Positions 25,707-34,635 are shown, counted from the first letter of the stretch. The stretch is DNA of 64,000 bases from Lelliottia amnigena (GCA_900635465.1 LR134135.1:3286001-3350000), one strand, 5' to 3'. A program made the numbers and translations. The notes: generated by a model from the letters alone, not told the origin.

Positions 25707-27895
25707 AGCCAACCGATATTCCGCAGGGTGAACATCTCTCCGAGGAGTTGCTGGAACATTGGGCGCAGGCGTTTGGCTACGTCGCCAGCCGTTACCGCGT
25801 GGCCTGCTCCCCCGGCGCGCTGGTCGCAAGCGCACCGTGGCTGCGAGGTAAACCGATGGTGCCCGCGCTCACACAGCTGGCGCGTGAAGCGGGACTGTCG
25901 TTTCAACTGTTGACCGCCACGCAGCAGTCCATCAACAGCTGGCGGCTGCCGGTGGTGGTGGAACTCAACGAAGGCAAAATCGGCGTGATTGAACATTTTG
26001 ACGGCGAAGATACGCTGGATATCTGTTTTATCGACGCCACGCCGCAAAATAACCGCGTGTCGATGACCGCGCTCCTGCCCGCCATCCGTCACGTCGTCGC
26101 CTTGCGTCCGCTGGCGGCGCTGAAAGACAGCCGCGTCGATGCCTATATCTCGAAATACCGCCCGGACTGGCTGTATCGGCTGGTAATGCGCGATTTGCGG
26201 CCGTACACCTGGGTGATGCTGGCGGCGCTGTTTATCAACGTGTTATCGCTTTCCGGGATCCTGTTTTCGATGCAGGTGTATGACCGGGTGATCCCCGCGC
26301 AATCCTACCCGACGCTTTACGTGCTCACGATCGGGGTGCTGATCGCCACGCTGTTTGGCTTTGTGCTGCGCATGGCGCGCGGGCACATTATGGATCTGCT
26401 CGGGAAACGCGCCGATCTGCGCGTGTCGGATCGCGTGTTTGGCCACGCGCTGCGCCTGCGCAACAGCGCGATCCCCCGCTCCACCGGCAGCTTTATTTCG
26501 CAGCTACGCGAGCTGGAGCAGATCCGCGAGATGGTCACCTCGTCGACCATTTCAACGATCGTCGATTTACCGTTCTTTTTCCTGTTTGTGATCGTGCTGG
26601 CGATCATCGCACCGCAGCTAGCGTGGATCGCTCCGGTCGCCGCCGTGCTGATGGTGCTGCCCGGTTTGCTGTTGCAAAAGAAACTGGCGGCGCTGGCAAA
26701 ACAGTCGGCCCACGAATCGACGCTGCGCAACGCCGTGCTGGTCGAAAGCGTACAGGGGCTGGAAGACATCAAGCTGATGCAGGCGGAAAACCGCTTTTTG
26801 CAGCAGTGGAACAGCTATATCCAGATCACCGCCGAATCGGGACTGAAAACCCGCGAACTGACGCAAAACCTGATCAGCTGGGGCATGACCATTCAAAGTC
26901 TGGTGTACGCGGGCGTGATCGTGGTCGGCGCGCCGATGGTGATTGAGGGCACGCTCACCACCGGTTCGGTGGTCGCTGCCTCAATGCTGGCCTCGCGAAT
27001 GATTGCCCCGATGGCCACGCTGTGCGGCGTGCTGGCACGCTGGCAGCAGGTGAAAGCGGCGAAAGAAGGGCTGGACAGCATTATGCAGCTGCCGACGGAA
27101 AATCAGCGGGAAGAGACGCCGATCCGCCAGGACGTGCTGCGTGGGCACTATCTGTTCGATCAGGCGCAGTTCCGCTATCACCCGGAAGATCCGCGTATGG
27201 CGCTGCGTATTAATCGTCTGGAGATCAAACCCGGTGAAAAAGTGGCGATCCTCGGGCGCAACGGCGCGGGTAAATCAACCCTGCTGCAGGCTTTGGCGGG
27301 CGGAATGGATCTCGCGGGCGGCGAATTGCGCCTCGATAATCTCAGCCTGCCGCACCTGGACGTGGCGGATGTGCGGCGCAACGTCGGCTTTATGACGCAA
27401 AACGCGCGCCTGTTTTACGGCACGCTGCGCGAAAACATCACGCTGGGCATGCCGCGCGCCACCGATGAAGAGATCGTCGCCGTGCTGGAGATGTGCGGTG
27501 CGGCGAGCTTTGTGCAAAAGCTGCCGAAAGGGCTGGATTATCCCATCATGGAAAACGGCGTCGGGCTGTCGGGCGGGCAGCGCCAGTCGATTTTACTGGC
27601 GCGCATGTTCCTGCGCGATCCCAATATCGTACTAATGGACGAACCCACCGCATCACTCGACGAACACACCGAGCGCGAATTTATCCAGCGCCTGAATGAC
27701 TGGCTCGGCAATCGGACGTTGATTGTGGCAACGCACCGCGTGCCGGTGCTGGAACTGGTGGAGCGCGTGGTGGTGCTGAAAGACGGCATGCTGGTCATGG
27801 ATGCACCAAAAGCGCAGGCGCTGAACAACAGCCGGATGCAGCAGCAACAGCAGGCAAATGGACGGGAGTGGAAAAATGAAAATCAGTCAGCGTGA
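25703..27895 (+). CDS. bapC: Type I secretion ABC transporter (ATPase/permease)
   Basis: A 730-residue transporter of the LapB/HlyB type. Residues 1-140 form a C39 peptidase-like domain that lacks the catalytic Cys motif, as in exporters of RTX and Bap adhesins where it binds substrate. Membrane helices lie between about 165 and 430. The ATPase domain has Walker A GRNGAGKST (about 518), signature LSGGQRQS (about 622) and Walker B IVLMDEPTASLD (about 642), all intact. It is translationally coupled to both neighbours and overlaps the next gene by 20 bases. Confidence 0.92.
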   Translation: MKPTDIPQGEHLSEELLEHWAQAFGYVASRYRVACSPGALVASAPWLRGKPMVPALTQLAREAGLSFQLLTATQQSINSWRLPVVVELNEGKIGVIEHFDGEDTLDICFIDATPQNNRVSMTALLPAIRHVVALRPLAALKDSRVDAYISKYRPDWLYRLVMRDLRPYTWVMLAALFINVLSLSGILFSMQVYDRVIPAQSYPTLYVLTIGVLIATLFGFVLRMARGHIMDLLGKRADLRVSDRVFGHALRLRNSAIPRSTGSFISQLRELEQIREMVTSSTISTIVDLPFFFLFVIVLAIIAPQLAWIAPVAAVLMVLPGLLLQKKLAALAKQSAHESTLRNAVLVESVQGLEDIKLMQAENRFLQQWNSYIQITAESGLKTRELTQNLISWGMTIQSLVYAGVIVVGAPMVIEGTLTTGSVVAASMLASRMIAPMATLCGVLARWQQVKAAKEGLDSIMQLPTENQREETPIRQDVLRGHYLFDQAQFRYHPEDPRMALRINRLEIKPGEKVAILGRNGAGKSTLLQALAGGMDLAGGELRLDNLSLPHLDVADVRRNVGFMTQNARLFYGTLRENITLGMPRATDEEIVAVLEMCGAASFVQKLPKGLDYPIMENGVGLSGGQRQSILLARMFLRDPNIVLMDEPTASLDEHTEREFIQRLNDWLGNRTLIVATHRVPVLELVERVVVLKDGMLVMDAPKAQALNNSRMQQQQQANGREWKNENQSA

Positions 27896-29075
27896 CGTCG
27901 CGGCGATGGACGATCTGGATAACGCGCTCGATTCCGAAAGCGGCTACTCCGGCGCACGACGTATTGTCATTTTCTCCCTGCTGCTGTTTATCGTCGTCGG
28001 CATCTGGGCGTGGTACGGCATTCTGGATGAAGTGTCGACGGGGACGGGCAAGGTGATCCCCAGCTCCCGCGAGCAGGTATTGCAGTCGCTCGACGGAGGC
28101 ATTCTGGCGGAGCTGACCGTCCACGAAGGCGATCAGGTGCAGGCGGGGCAAGTGCTGGCGCGCCTCGATCCCACCCGTTCGGAATCAAACGTCGGTGAAA
28201 GTGCGGCGCGCTACCGGGCATCGCTGGCCTCCAGCGTGCGCCTGACCGCAGAAGTCAACGATCTGCCGCTGGTGTTTCCCGCTTCGCTGCAAAAATGGCC
28301 GGACCTGATCGCCACTGAAACGCGGCTGTACACATCCCGGCGGGCGCAGCTGGAAGACACCCAGCGGGAGCTGAAAGCCGCGCTAAGTCTGGCGAATAAA
28401 GAGCTGGATATTACGCAACGCCTGATCAAAACCGGTGCCGCCAGCCGGGTAGAAGCGCTGCGTCTCCAGCGGCAAAAAAGCGATCTGGAGCTGAAGCTCA
28501 CCGACGTGCGCTCGCAATATTACGTCCAGGCGCGCGAGGCGCTGTCGAAAGCCAATGCGGAAGTGGATATGGTGTCGGCGGTGCTGAAAGGACGCGAAGA
28601 TTCGGTGACGCGCCTGACCGTGCGCTCCCCGGTGCGCGGGATCGTGAAAAATATCAAAGTCACAACCATTGGCGGCGTGATCCCCCCCAACGGTGAGCTG
28701 ATGGAGATCGTGCCGGTGGACGATCATCTGCTGATCGAAACGCGCCTGTCGCCGCGCGATATCGCCTTTATTCATCCTGCGCAAAAGGCGCTGGTGAAGA
28801 TCACCGCTTACGATTATGCCATCTACGGCGGGTTGCAGGGCGTGGTTGAAACCATCTCGCCGGACACCATCCAGGATGAGGCCAAGCCCGAAGTGTTCTA
28901 TTACCGCGTGTTTATTCGCACCAGCCAGGATTATCTGGTTAACAAAGCGGGCAGGCATTTCTCGATCGTGCCGGGGATGATCGCGACGGTGGATATCAAA
29001 ACCGGCGAGAAATCGGTGATGGATTATATGATTAAACCGTTTAACCGCGCGAAAGAGGCGATGCGAGAGCGGTAA
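27876..29075 (+). CDS. bapD: HlyD-family membrane fusion protein
   Basis: A 399-residue adaptor linking the ABC transporter to the outer membrane channel. It has an N-terminal cytoplasmic tail, one membrane helix near residues 30-50 (VIFSLLLFIVVGIWAWYG), a biotinyl-like half-motif (GGILAELTVHEGDQVQAGQVLARLDP), a coiled-coil hairpin, and a C-terminal barrel (SPVRGIVKNIKVTTIGGVI). The ATG is chosen because GGGAG lies 7 bases upstream; an earlier in-frame ATG lies deep inside bapC. It ends the operon. No LapD/LapG-type release genes follow. Confidence 0.92.
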   Translation: MKISQRDVAAMDDLDNALDSESGYSGARRIVIFSLLLFIVVGIWAWYGILDEVSTGTGKVIPSSREQVLQSLDGGILAELTVHEGDQVQAGQVLARLDPTRSESNVGESAARYRASLASSVRLTAEVNDLPLVFPASLQKWPDLIATETRLYTSRRAQLEDTQRELKAALSLANKELDITQRLIKTGAASRVEALRLQRQKSDLELKLTDVRSQYYVQAREALSKANAEVDMVSAVLKGREDSVTRLTVRSPVRGIVKNIKVTTIGGVIPPNGELMEIVPVDDHLLIETRLSPRDIAFIHPAQKALVKITAYDYAIYGGLQGVVETISPDTIQDEAKPEVFYYRVFIRTSQDYLVNKAGRHFSIVPGMIATVDIKTGEKSVMDYMIKPFNRAKEAMRER

Positions 29076-29099
29076 GATTGCGGCAATTGCTTGCACATT

Positions 29100-29148
29100 C
29101 GATCCCCTCGCCCCTCTGGGGAGAGGGTTAGGGTTAGGGTTAGGGAAA
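29100..29148. repeat. REP-type palindromic repeat with triplicated TTAGGG
   Basis: CCCCTCGCCCCTC pairs imperfectly with GGGGAGAGGG, followed by three TTAGGG hexamers. The REP core of this genome is CCTCACCCTAACCCTCTCCC in reverse; the hexamer is the TAACCC part of that core, duplicated. Related REPs lie near 29490, 39918, 42381, 42656 and 60010. Confidence 0.65.
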
Positions 29149-29167
29149 ACATGCTGCTCAAGCGGCG

Positions 29168-29420
29168 GTTCCGTTCACCTCACGTTTCTTGCTTCTCTGT
29201 TGCCACCGGAACACGTGAACGTGCCAGGGTGGTTCAATCGCCACCACCCTGGCGACCCCTGCTCCCGGCAAGAAAATCGCCGCTACGCGGTGCCTTCGTC
29301 TTTTTCCTTCCGGCTCACGGGGACGGGCGCAGGTAACATCCCTGTAAGTCGCGCCCTCGACGCACATCCCTGTGCGTCGCCCCTACCGTCAGCCAACGCC
29401 TCAGCGATTTACAGCCGGAA
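29168..29420. repeat. Dispersed intergenic mosaic repeat, copy A
   Basis: A roughly 250-base sequence that recurs, diverged, around 60058-61608. Shared blocks, in order: GTTCCGTTCACCT, CTTCTTTGTT-like, GGTGAACGTG, a hairpin (CCAGGGTGGT/ACCACCCTGG here), GCTCCCGGCAAGAAAATCGC, GGGGACGGGCGC, CCCTGTAAG, GCGCCCTCG, GATTTACAGCCGGA. Several inverted segments suggest a structured RNA or a non-autonomous mobile repeat. No coding potential is evident. Confidence 0.7.
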
Positions 29421-29586
29421 AAGGACAGCGCTATAGGGCCTGAGTGAAATCACCGGTGTCACATCGCTGTACGCGATCGGTGCCTTATCCCTTTTAGGGA
29501 GAGGGCGAGGGGAAAATGCAACACCGTACATTTTTCCTGAAGCAGCCTCGCAGGATGTAACTTCTGTTCTGATCCCCCCTTTTCGC

Positions 29587-29793
29587 TTGCCTCGCCGAAG
29601 CGTATGTTCCTCTCACGCCAGCAAAATCTGGCGTCGGGATTGGCATCTCGGTAAACTTAATGGCGGTGCGAAAATCTTGTTGCGCCGTGCGTCTGGCAAC
29701 ATCTCAATGGTGGGCTGGACGGGGGCGTCGCAAGACGCGCCGGTGTCCATTAAGGCCGGTAATGCCAACTCCGTTCAGACCCGCCACCCATGA
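29587..29793 (+). pseudogene. Ash/Icd-like dispersed coding remnant
   Basis: The frame encodes RRASGNISMVGWTGASQDAPVSI-type sequence and ends KAGNANSVQTRHP. This phrase resembles the C-terminal part of the small Ash/host-division-inhibitor (Icd)-like proteins that are scattered next to P4-like elements in enterobacteria. No good start or ribosome site is seen and the N-terminal half looks random, so I treat it as a remnant or dispersed repeat rather than an expressed gene. Confidence 0.45.
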
Positions 29794-29843
29794 AATTGGC
29801 ATTTCGGGTGGTGGTCATCAAATCACTTAATGGAAACTGTCAT

Positions 29844-30281
29844 ATGAATATCAGCAACGCATTTATCACCACCCCATTCGATCACCATACCGATTTCACT
29901 GAACTGGCCAGCAACTGCGAAAATTATGGCGAGGCGATAGTGGAAGAGACCGACCCCGTGGCGAAAGCGGCGCTTTGTGGGCGTCTTTCCACCTGTCTGT
30001 CTCTGCTGCGCCCGACGCTGCTCGACCCGATTCCTGCGCATCTGGTGGATTATCTGACCGTCGATTCACACCCGTTGTATGAGCCGTTATTCGATCCCGA
30101 ACCGGTGGAGCTTTGCCGTTACTGTGAGGAAATTACTCACCTGCTCATCAGCGGTGCGCTCGCGCCTCACGCCGCCAGCGTGATGGAAGACTTATTGTGT
30201 GAACTGACCACCTTTTTTGCCGACAGACTGAAAGCCCCGCGCTGGGTGCGTTCAGAATCGGGTTTAAATCCGATTAATTAA
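29844..30281 (+). CDS. Conserved-looking hypothetical cytoplasmic protein
   Basis: A 145-residue acidic helical protein ([18 protein letters not shown]...) with no signal peptide or membrane helix. The ATG at this position is preferred over one 54 bases upstream because the upstream stretch reads into the repeat-derived sequence. Three cysteines occur in the middle ([14 protein letters not shown]). It ends just before a strong terminator, so it is likely a real single-gene unit. I do not recognise the family. Confidence 0.6.
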   Translation: MNISNAFITTPFDHHTDFTELASNCENYGEAIVEETDPVAKAALCGRLSTCLSLLRPTLLDPIPAHLVDYLTVDSHPLYEPLFDPEPVELCRYCEEITHLLISGALAPHAASVMEDLLCELTTFFADRLKAPRWVRSESGLNPIN

Positions 30282-30290
30282 GAAACAGCA

Positions 30291-30320
30291 CAGCCGCACT
30301 TGCGCACAGTGCGGCTGTTT
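30291..30320 (+). terminator. Rho-independent terminator
   Basis: CAGCCGCACT pairs perfectly over 10 bases with AGTGCGGCTG around TGCGCAC, then TTT. It closes the preceding hypothetical gene. Confidence 0.8.
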
Positions 30321-30362
30321 ACTCTGCTACCGTACCGCCAACATAAAAATCAGGGAGTTACC

Positions 30363-30771
30363 ATGCGTCAACGCACTATCGTCTGTCCGATTATCCAGAA
30401 TGACGGGGCCTATCTGCTGTGCAAAATGGCGTCCGACCGTGGGGTGTTTGTCGGGTGGCGGTATGGAGCCGGGTGAAACCATGGAAGAGGCGTTGCGACG
30501 TGAAATTCGCGAGGAGCTGGGCGAGAGGCTTGAGATTACCGATGTCAAACCCTGGGCGTTTCGTGATGACATCCGCGTCAAAACCTACGCTGACGGCACC
30601 ACAGAACAGATTTACATGATCTACCTGATTTTCGATTGCATCAGCGCCAACCGAGACGTGACGTTTAACGAAGAGTTTCAGGACATTGCATGGGTGACCC
30701 CGGAATCACTGAGCGCGCTGGATTTGAACGACGCGACGCGCCTCACGTTTACGCAGAAAGGGTTGCTGTAG
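30363..30771 (+). pseudogene. nudI: NudI-type Nudix nucleoside triphosphatase, frameshifted by a deletion
   Basis: The N-terminus ([22 protein letters not shown]) and the rest ([24 protein letters not shown], the Nudix box) match NudI, which hydrolyses dUTP, dTTP and dCTP. Between GVF and SGGGMEPGE the usual PGQWAL segment is absent: about 17 bases are missing at 30450, shifting the frame so that the product would stop after 37 residues. The catalytic box itself is intact downstream. A 17-base loss differs from the homopolymer errors seen later in the window and may be a real mutation. The estimate of 17 relies on remembered NudI sequence. Confidence 0.8.
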
Positions 30772-31312
30772 CGCACGACTGCTCGGTTTGCACTACCCCC
30801 GCCTGCTGGGGTGCCCCGGAAAAATAGACGCTCAGGTAGCGGATGAACTTGCCTAAAAAGACGCCTGCAAACACGCCTCCAGAAATAATCGCAAACGCGC
30901 TCATGCCAGGCTGTTGCAGCGTCTCGGGGGACATCGCCGTCATGACTCCCAGAGCGTACTTCACCAGAAACGCCAGCATCATAAACGGCAACGCCGAGTA
31001 GTCGGCCTGACGATGAATGCTGCGGGGCGCTGCTGCGCGCGTGGCCGAAACGTGCTTACTCAGCACATAGCCCAGCGCTGCGCCAGCCAGAATCCCGGCA
31101 ATCCACAGCGCAAACGTACTGAGGGTCAACTGACGGTGCATCACCAGATCGTAAATATCCCAGATCAGGAAAATCGCCGGGATGATGGCGAGTTTTTCCA
31201 GCGTCACGGTAGCGGGTTGGCGGGCTTTAATGCCCCGGGTGATCAGAAAGACAAATAAAATCCATACCCAGACAGGTGTGTGGGTCAGAATTTGAGGGAG
31301 CGTTTCCATCAT
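30749..31312 (-). CDS. Multi-pass inner membrane protein of unknown function
   Basis: A 187-residue protein with about five or six hydrophobic helices ([90 protein letters not shown]). It may belong to the DUF6622 group, but I am not sure. The start [13 protein letters not shown] is chosen over a longer frame whose extension is not membrane-like. The 3' end overlaps the damaged nudI gene by 23 bases in convergent orientation. Confidence 0.65.
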   Translation of the reverse strand: MMETLPQILTHTPVWVWILFVFLITRGIKARQPATVTLEKLAIIPAIFLIWDIYDLVMHRQLTLSTFALWIAGILAGAALGYVLSKHVSATRAAAPRSIHRQADYSALPFMMLAFLVKYALGVMTAMSPETLQQPGMSAFAIISGGVFAGVFLGKFIRYLSVYFSGAPQQAGVVQTEQSCATATLSA

Positions 31313-31393
31313 AGGTTTTATCGTCGTCGCGTCGATACACCCGGTGATTATTACGCATAATGGCTTAAACGCCATCATGCGTAGGCATTGGTA

Positions 31394-32575
31394 TTACAAC
31401 GAAATTTTGAGGCGTCTCACCGCTTCTTTCAGTTGCTCTTCCGTCGCCGTCACAAACGACATCCGCAGCGTGGAATGATCCGGTTCGCTGCAATAGAAGA
31501 ACTCACCTGGCACATACACGACGCCGTTGCTGAGCGTTTTCTCAAGCCAGGCGGTGGTGTTCATCCCGTTACTCATTTTAGCCCACAGGAACATGCCGCC
31601 CTTTGGTTTATGGAACGTCATTATATCGCCCAGCTCAGCGTCAAGTTCCTGCGAGAACGTCTGATATTTCTGACGGTACACTTCGCGGATCATCTTAATC
31701 TGCGCTGGCAAACGGCCGGTTTTGAGGTATTCGCTGGTCATTAGCTGCGACAGCGTACTGGTGTGCAGATCGGTGGTTTGCTTCAGGTTGACGACAGCCC
31801 TTTTCAGCCACTCGGGAACAATCACCCAACCCACGCGGGTGCCCGGTGACAGGATTTTAGAGAAGGTCGAGGTGTAAACGACGTTGTGTTCGTTACCGAT
31901 GGCTTTGGCGTGCGCCATCAGTGGGCGGAAAACATCGTCGGTATAATTAATTTCGCTGTACGGATCGTCTTCGATAATGACGAAATCATAACGCTTAGAC
32001 AGCTCCACCAGCTGTTTCCGGCGGCTTTCAGAAAGCGTTACACCGCCAGGGTTGCCGAACGTGGGAACGATATAAACCGCTTTGATCGTTTTATTCGCGA
32101 CCAGCGCTTCAAGTTCGTCGACTTTCATTCCGTCGCCATCGGTTCCAACCGATTCAATATTCGCCTGCGCCAGACTAAAGACCTGCAACGCAGCCAAATA
32201 CGTTGGGCGTTCGACCACAACGGTATCACCAGGATTGATTAACGCGCGCGCCAGAATATCCAGAGACTGCTGTGACCCGGAGGTCACCACCACATCATCG
32301 GCCTTGCACTGAATACCGCGTTCGGCAGAAATCTGCTGAATGGCCTCACGTAACTCCGGAAAACCTTCGCTCAAACCGTACTGAAACGCTTCGCCAAAAT
32401 GGTGAGAAAGCACGGCCTCAGCCGCCATCTTTAACCCTTCATGATCAAAGAGTTCCGGGTTAGGGATGCCTCCGCCAAGTGAGATGACGCCGGGCATTTT
32501 ACTGTGCTTTAAGAGTTCACGAATGGCGGAGGATTGCAGTGCCTGGACACTGGTGGCGAGCTTATGAGTTGTCAC
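31394..32575 (-). CDS. PLP-dependent aminotransferase (2-aminoadipate/LysN-like, class I fold)
   Basis: A 393-residue aminotransferase of the fold type I group used by LysN/KAT II-like enzymes and by the C-terminal part of MocR regulators, here without a regulator domain. Visible landmarks: GVISLGGGIPNPELF near the start, SGSQQSLDILARALINPGD, the NPGG word after VPTFG, IIEDDPYSEI (PLP-binding Asp), and STFSKILSPGTRVGW with the Schiff-base lysine near residue 240. Substrate specificity cannot be read from sequence. It stands alone. Confidence 0.88.
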   Translation of the reverse strand: MTTHKLATSVQALQSSAIRELLKHSKMPGVISLGGGIPNPELFDHEGLKMAAEAVLSHHFGEAFQYGLSEGFPELREAIQQISAERGIQCKADDVVVTSGSQQSLDILARALINPGDTVVVERPTYLAALQVFSLAQANIESVGTDGDGMKVDELEALVANKTIKAVYIVPTFGNPGGVTLSESRRKQLVELSKRYDFVIIEDDPYSEINYTDDVFRPLMAHAKAIGNEHNVVYTSTFSKILSPGTRVGWVIVPEWLKRAVVNLKQTTDLHTSTLSQLMTSEYLKTGRLPAQIKMIREVYRQKYQTFSQELDAELGDIMTFHKPKGGMFLWAKMSNGMNTTAWLEKTLSNGVVYVPGEFFYCSEPDHSTLRMSFVTATEEQLKEAVRRLKISL

Positions 32576-33297
32576 GCTATTAATACCTGTATTATCTGTT
32601 TTTATGATGATTACAACTTAGTAACACATGTTTTGCGCTTTGATAATCATTTTTGTGCCTGTCCGCGTAAAAGGTTTCACGCTGACGGTCCCCTGAGCGT
32701 GAAGGGATGGGCAGAAAGAAATAGAAGCACAATCCTTGAAGAAATATATCATGCAGAATATCCTCTGTTTTTAATTAATAACACTCAATCTTTAGAATGG
32801 CACTTTAGTTATTAACAGCCGTTTACCCCAGTATTCCAGAATGTGATAACACCTAATTCCAGAATGTGATAACACCTATTTTTAAATCACCCCCTCTTTA
32901 TAGGAAAACCCCGTTACAAAACCTGGAATTTAATAACACAATAAAATTTAAGACTTATCCTGCAAGCGCGATTCAAAAGCGTGTTCTATGCGAAAAAAAC
33001 GTTTGTAAATCCTTGTAAACATCCCCACCACGCCTGGAGTCGCCTCTTGTTTCGAAGCGGCACAAACCTACCTCACTGCAATCCGCTTAAGTTTCCTTAA
33101 TAACTATCAGCTTATGCGCCCAATATTCTGGCGACAAGCGAAGCGATATATTGTGCATTCAGTAAAAATCAGGCTATTAATTAACAATTACGGGGTTTGA
33201 CACGTTTTAAATAGCGGCTAGATTTAAGTACTGAACGACAACGGATACGCTTTATTACGTATCCTCCTGACATAAACGCATCAAGAGGGTTGATATT
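32576..33297. other. Intergenic region with tandem repeat, upstream of yciG
   Basis: About 720 bases with no convincing gene. It holds a perfect 23-base tandem duplication, AT-rich stretches and the promoter region of yciGFE. A 93-residue frame starting at 32534 overlaps the aminotransferase start and looks random in composition. Confidence 0.5.
32833..32878. repeat. Perfect 23-base tandem duplication
   Basis: The unit beginning ATTCCAGAATGTGATAAC and ending ACACCTA occurs twice head to tail without a mismatch; a related AATTTAATAACACA follows at 32929. TGTGATAACAC is itself a near palindrome (GTGATAACAC), so this could be a double operator. Confidence 0.85.
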
Positions 33298-33483
33298 ATG
33301 GCAGAGCATCGTGGTGGTTCCGGTAATTTCGCTGCAGACCGTGAAAAAGCATCTGATGCAGGGAAAAAAGGCGGTCAGCAAAGCGGTGGGAACTTCAAAA
33401 ACGATCCGCAACGCGCCTCCGAAGCCGGTAAGAAAGGCGGTCAGAACAGTCACGGCGGCGGTCGTAAATCTGACAAGTCCTGA
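33298..33483 (+). CDS. yciG: YciG, KGG-motif stress protein
   Basis: A 61-residue hydrophilic protein with two GKKGGQ repeats (KASDAGKKGGQQSGGNF, RASEAGKKGGQNSHGGG), the pattern of the KGG/con-10 family. In E. coli and Salmonella yciG belongs to the RpoS-dependent yciGFE operon; YciG helps swarming and general stress fitness, with no enzymatic role known. AGGAGG-like sequence lies before the start. yciF follows after a hairpin. Confidence 0.92.
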   Translation: MAEHRGGSGNFAADREKASDAGKKGGQQSGGNFKNDPQRASEAGKKGGQNSHGGGRKSDKS

Positions 33484-33526
33484 GCTTTATATTTCTTAAC
33501 TTTGTCATGACGTTAAAACGCTATCT

Positions 33527-33554
33527 CTGCGAGTCTGCGGACTCGCAGTATTTT
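33527..33554 (+). terminator. Hairpin between yciG and yciF
   Basis: CTGCGAGT pairs perfectly with ACTCGCAG around CTGCGG, followed by TATTTT. Probably a partial terminator giving yciG higher expression than yciFE. Confidence 0.65.
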
Positions 33555-33576
33555 GCTGTGTAAGTGAGGAAACCCT

Positions 33577-34071
33577 ATGAATATGAAAACCCTGGAAGAT
33601 GTTTTTATTCACCTGCTATCAGATACGTACAGCGCAGAGAAACAGCTTACGCGTGGCTTGGCTAAATTAGCTCGTGAAGCCTCAAGCGAAAAATTAAGCG
33701 CTGCGTTTAAAGCTCACCTTGAAGAGACGCACGGACAAATTGAACGTATCGATCAGATCGTTGAGCAGGAACCAAATCTTAAAATTAAACGCATGAAATG
33801 TGTGGCGATGGAAGGGTTAATTGAAGAAGCCAATGAAGTCATCGAAAGCACTGAAAAAAATGAAGTTCGGGACGCCGCACTAATTGCCGCGGCGCAAAAA
33901 GTTGAACACTACGAAATTGCCAGTTACGGAACGCTCGCCACCCTTGCAGCGCAATTAGGCTATAAAAAAGCGGTGAAATTGTTAACCGAAACGCTGGAAG
34001 AAGAAAAATCCACCGACCTGAAATTAACCGATTTAGCCGTTAGTAATATCAATCAAAAAGCCCAGGCATAA
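33577..34071 (+). CDS. yciF: YciF, ferritin-like DUF892 protein
   Basis: A 164-residue four-helix protein of the DUF892 ferritin-like family. Glutamate and histidine residues suited to a di-metal site are spaced along the helices (TYSAEKQL, HLEETHGQ, KVEHYEIASYG, LEEEKSTD). The E. coli homologue has a dimeric ferritin-like structure, and the gene is induced by stress. It starts after TGAGGAAAC and precedes yciE by 26 bases in the same operon. Confidence 0.92.
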   Translation: MNMKTLEDVFIHLLSDTYSAEKQLTRGLAKLAREASSEKLSAAFKAHLEETHGQIERIDQIVEQEPNLKIKRMKCVAMEGLIEEANEVIESTEKNEVRDAALIAAAQKVEHYEIASYGTLATLAAQLGYKKAVKLLTETLEEEKSTDLKLTDLAVSNINQKAQA

Positions 34072-34097
34072 TTCGACACAACCAGAGGACGATAATA

Positions 34098-34604
34098 ATG
34101 AATCACGTAGAACATTACCATGACTGGCTACGCGATGCCCATGCGATGGAAAAGCAAGCCGAATCCATGCTGGAATCGATGGTCAGCCGTATCGATAATT
34201 ATCCTGACGTCCGCGCACGCATCGAACAACATGTTAGTGAGACAAAACGTCAAATCACCGTTCTGGAAGAGATCCTCGACCGAAATGATATTTCCCGCTC
34301 GGTGATAAAAGACTCCGTGAGCAAAATGGCCGCACTGGGGCAGTCTATCGGCGGTATGTTCCCATCCGATGAGATCGTGAAAGGCTCGATCAGCGGGTAC
34401 GTTTTCGAGCAGTTCGAAATTGCCTGTTATACCTCGCTGCTGGCGGCAGCAAAAAGAGCGGGAGATACCGCCTCGATCCCAGCGATTGAGTCCATTCTTG
34501 CCGAAGAACAGGCGATGGCTGACTGGCTGATTCAGCATATCCCAACGACAACCGAGCAATTTCTACTCCGCTCGGCCGCCTCAGGCGTTGAAGCGAAAAA
34601 ATAA
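34098..34604 (+). CDS. yciE: YciE, ferritin-like DUF892 protein
   Basis: A 168-residue DUF892 paralogue of the preceding gene, with metal-ligand-like positions at HAMEKQAESM, HVSETKRQI, EQFEIACYTSLLAAA and LAEEQAMADW. YciE and YciF are usually encoded together and may form mixed assemblies. It starts 11 bases behind AGAGG. After it a convergent CinA-type gene begins within 27 bases, and the GTAGCACGC/GCGTGCTAC palindrome between them probably terminates both transcripts. Confidence 0.92.
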   Translation: MNHVEHYHDWLRDAHAMEKQAESMLESMVSRIDNYPDVRARIEQHVSETKRQITVLEEILDRNDISRSVIKDSVSKMAALGQSIGGMFPSDEIVKGSISGYVFEQFEIACYTSLLAAAKRAGDTASIPAIESILAEEQAMADWLIQHIPTTTEQFLLRSAASGVEAKK

Positions 34605-34610
34605 TGGCGG

Positions 34611-34635
34611 AAAGTAGCACGCCCCGCGTGCTACT
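34611..34635. terminator. Bidirectional hairpin between yciE and the CinA-like gene
   Basis: AAGTAGCACG pairs with CGTGCTACTT around CCCCG, then CTTATGCTTTTT. It lies between the two convergent stops. Confidence 0.65.

Larger units (their letters stand above)
29076..29843. other. Repeat-rich intergenic region
   Basis: Nearly 770 bases without a conventional gene. It holds REP-type sequence with three TTAGGG units (about 29127-29148), a 250-base dispersed repeat, a second REP-like CCCTTTTAGGGAGAGGG near 29490 and an Ash/Icd-like coding remnant. Confidence 0.6.

Noticed and set aside
29127..29148. Three TTAGGG units, like eukaryotic telomere repeats
   Set aside because: The hexamer is part of the local REP consensus (GGGTTAGGGTGAGGG) and was simply duplicated; there is no link to telomeres.
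32534..32815. 93-residue ORF upstream of the aminotransferase
   Set aside because: It starts inside the aminotransferase gene on the other strand and shows no domain or ribosome site.
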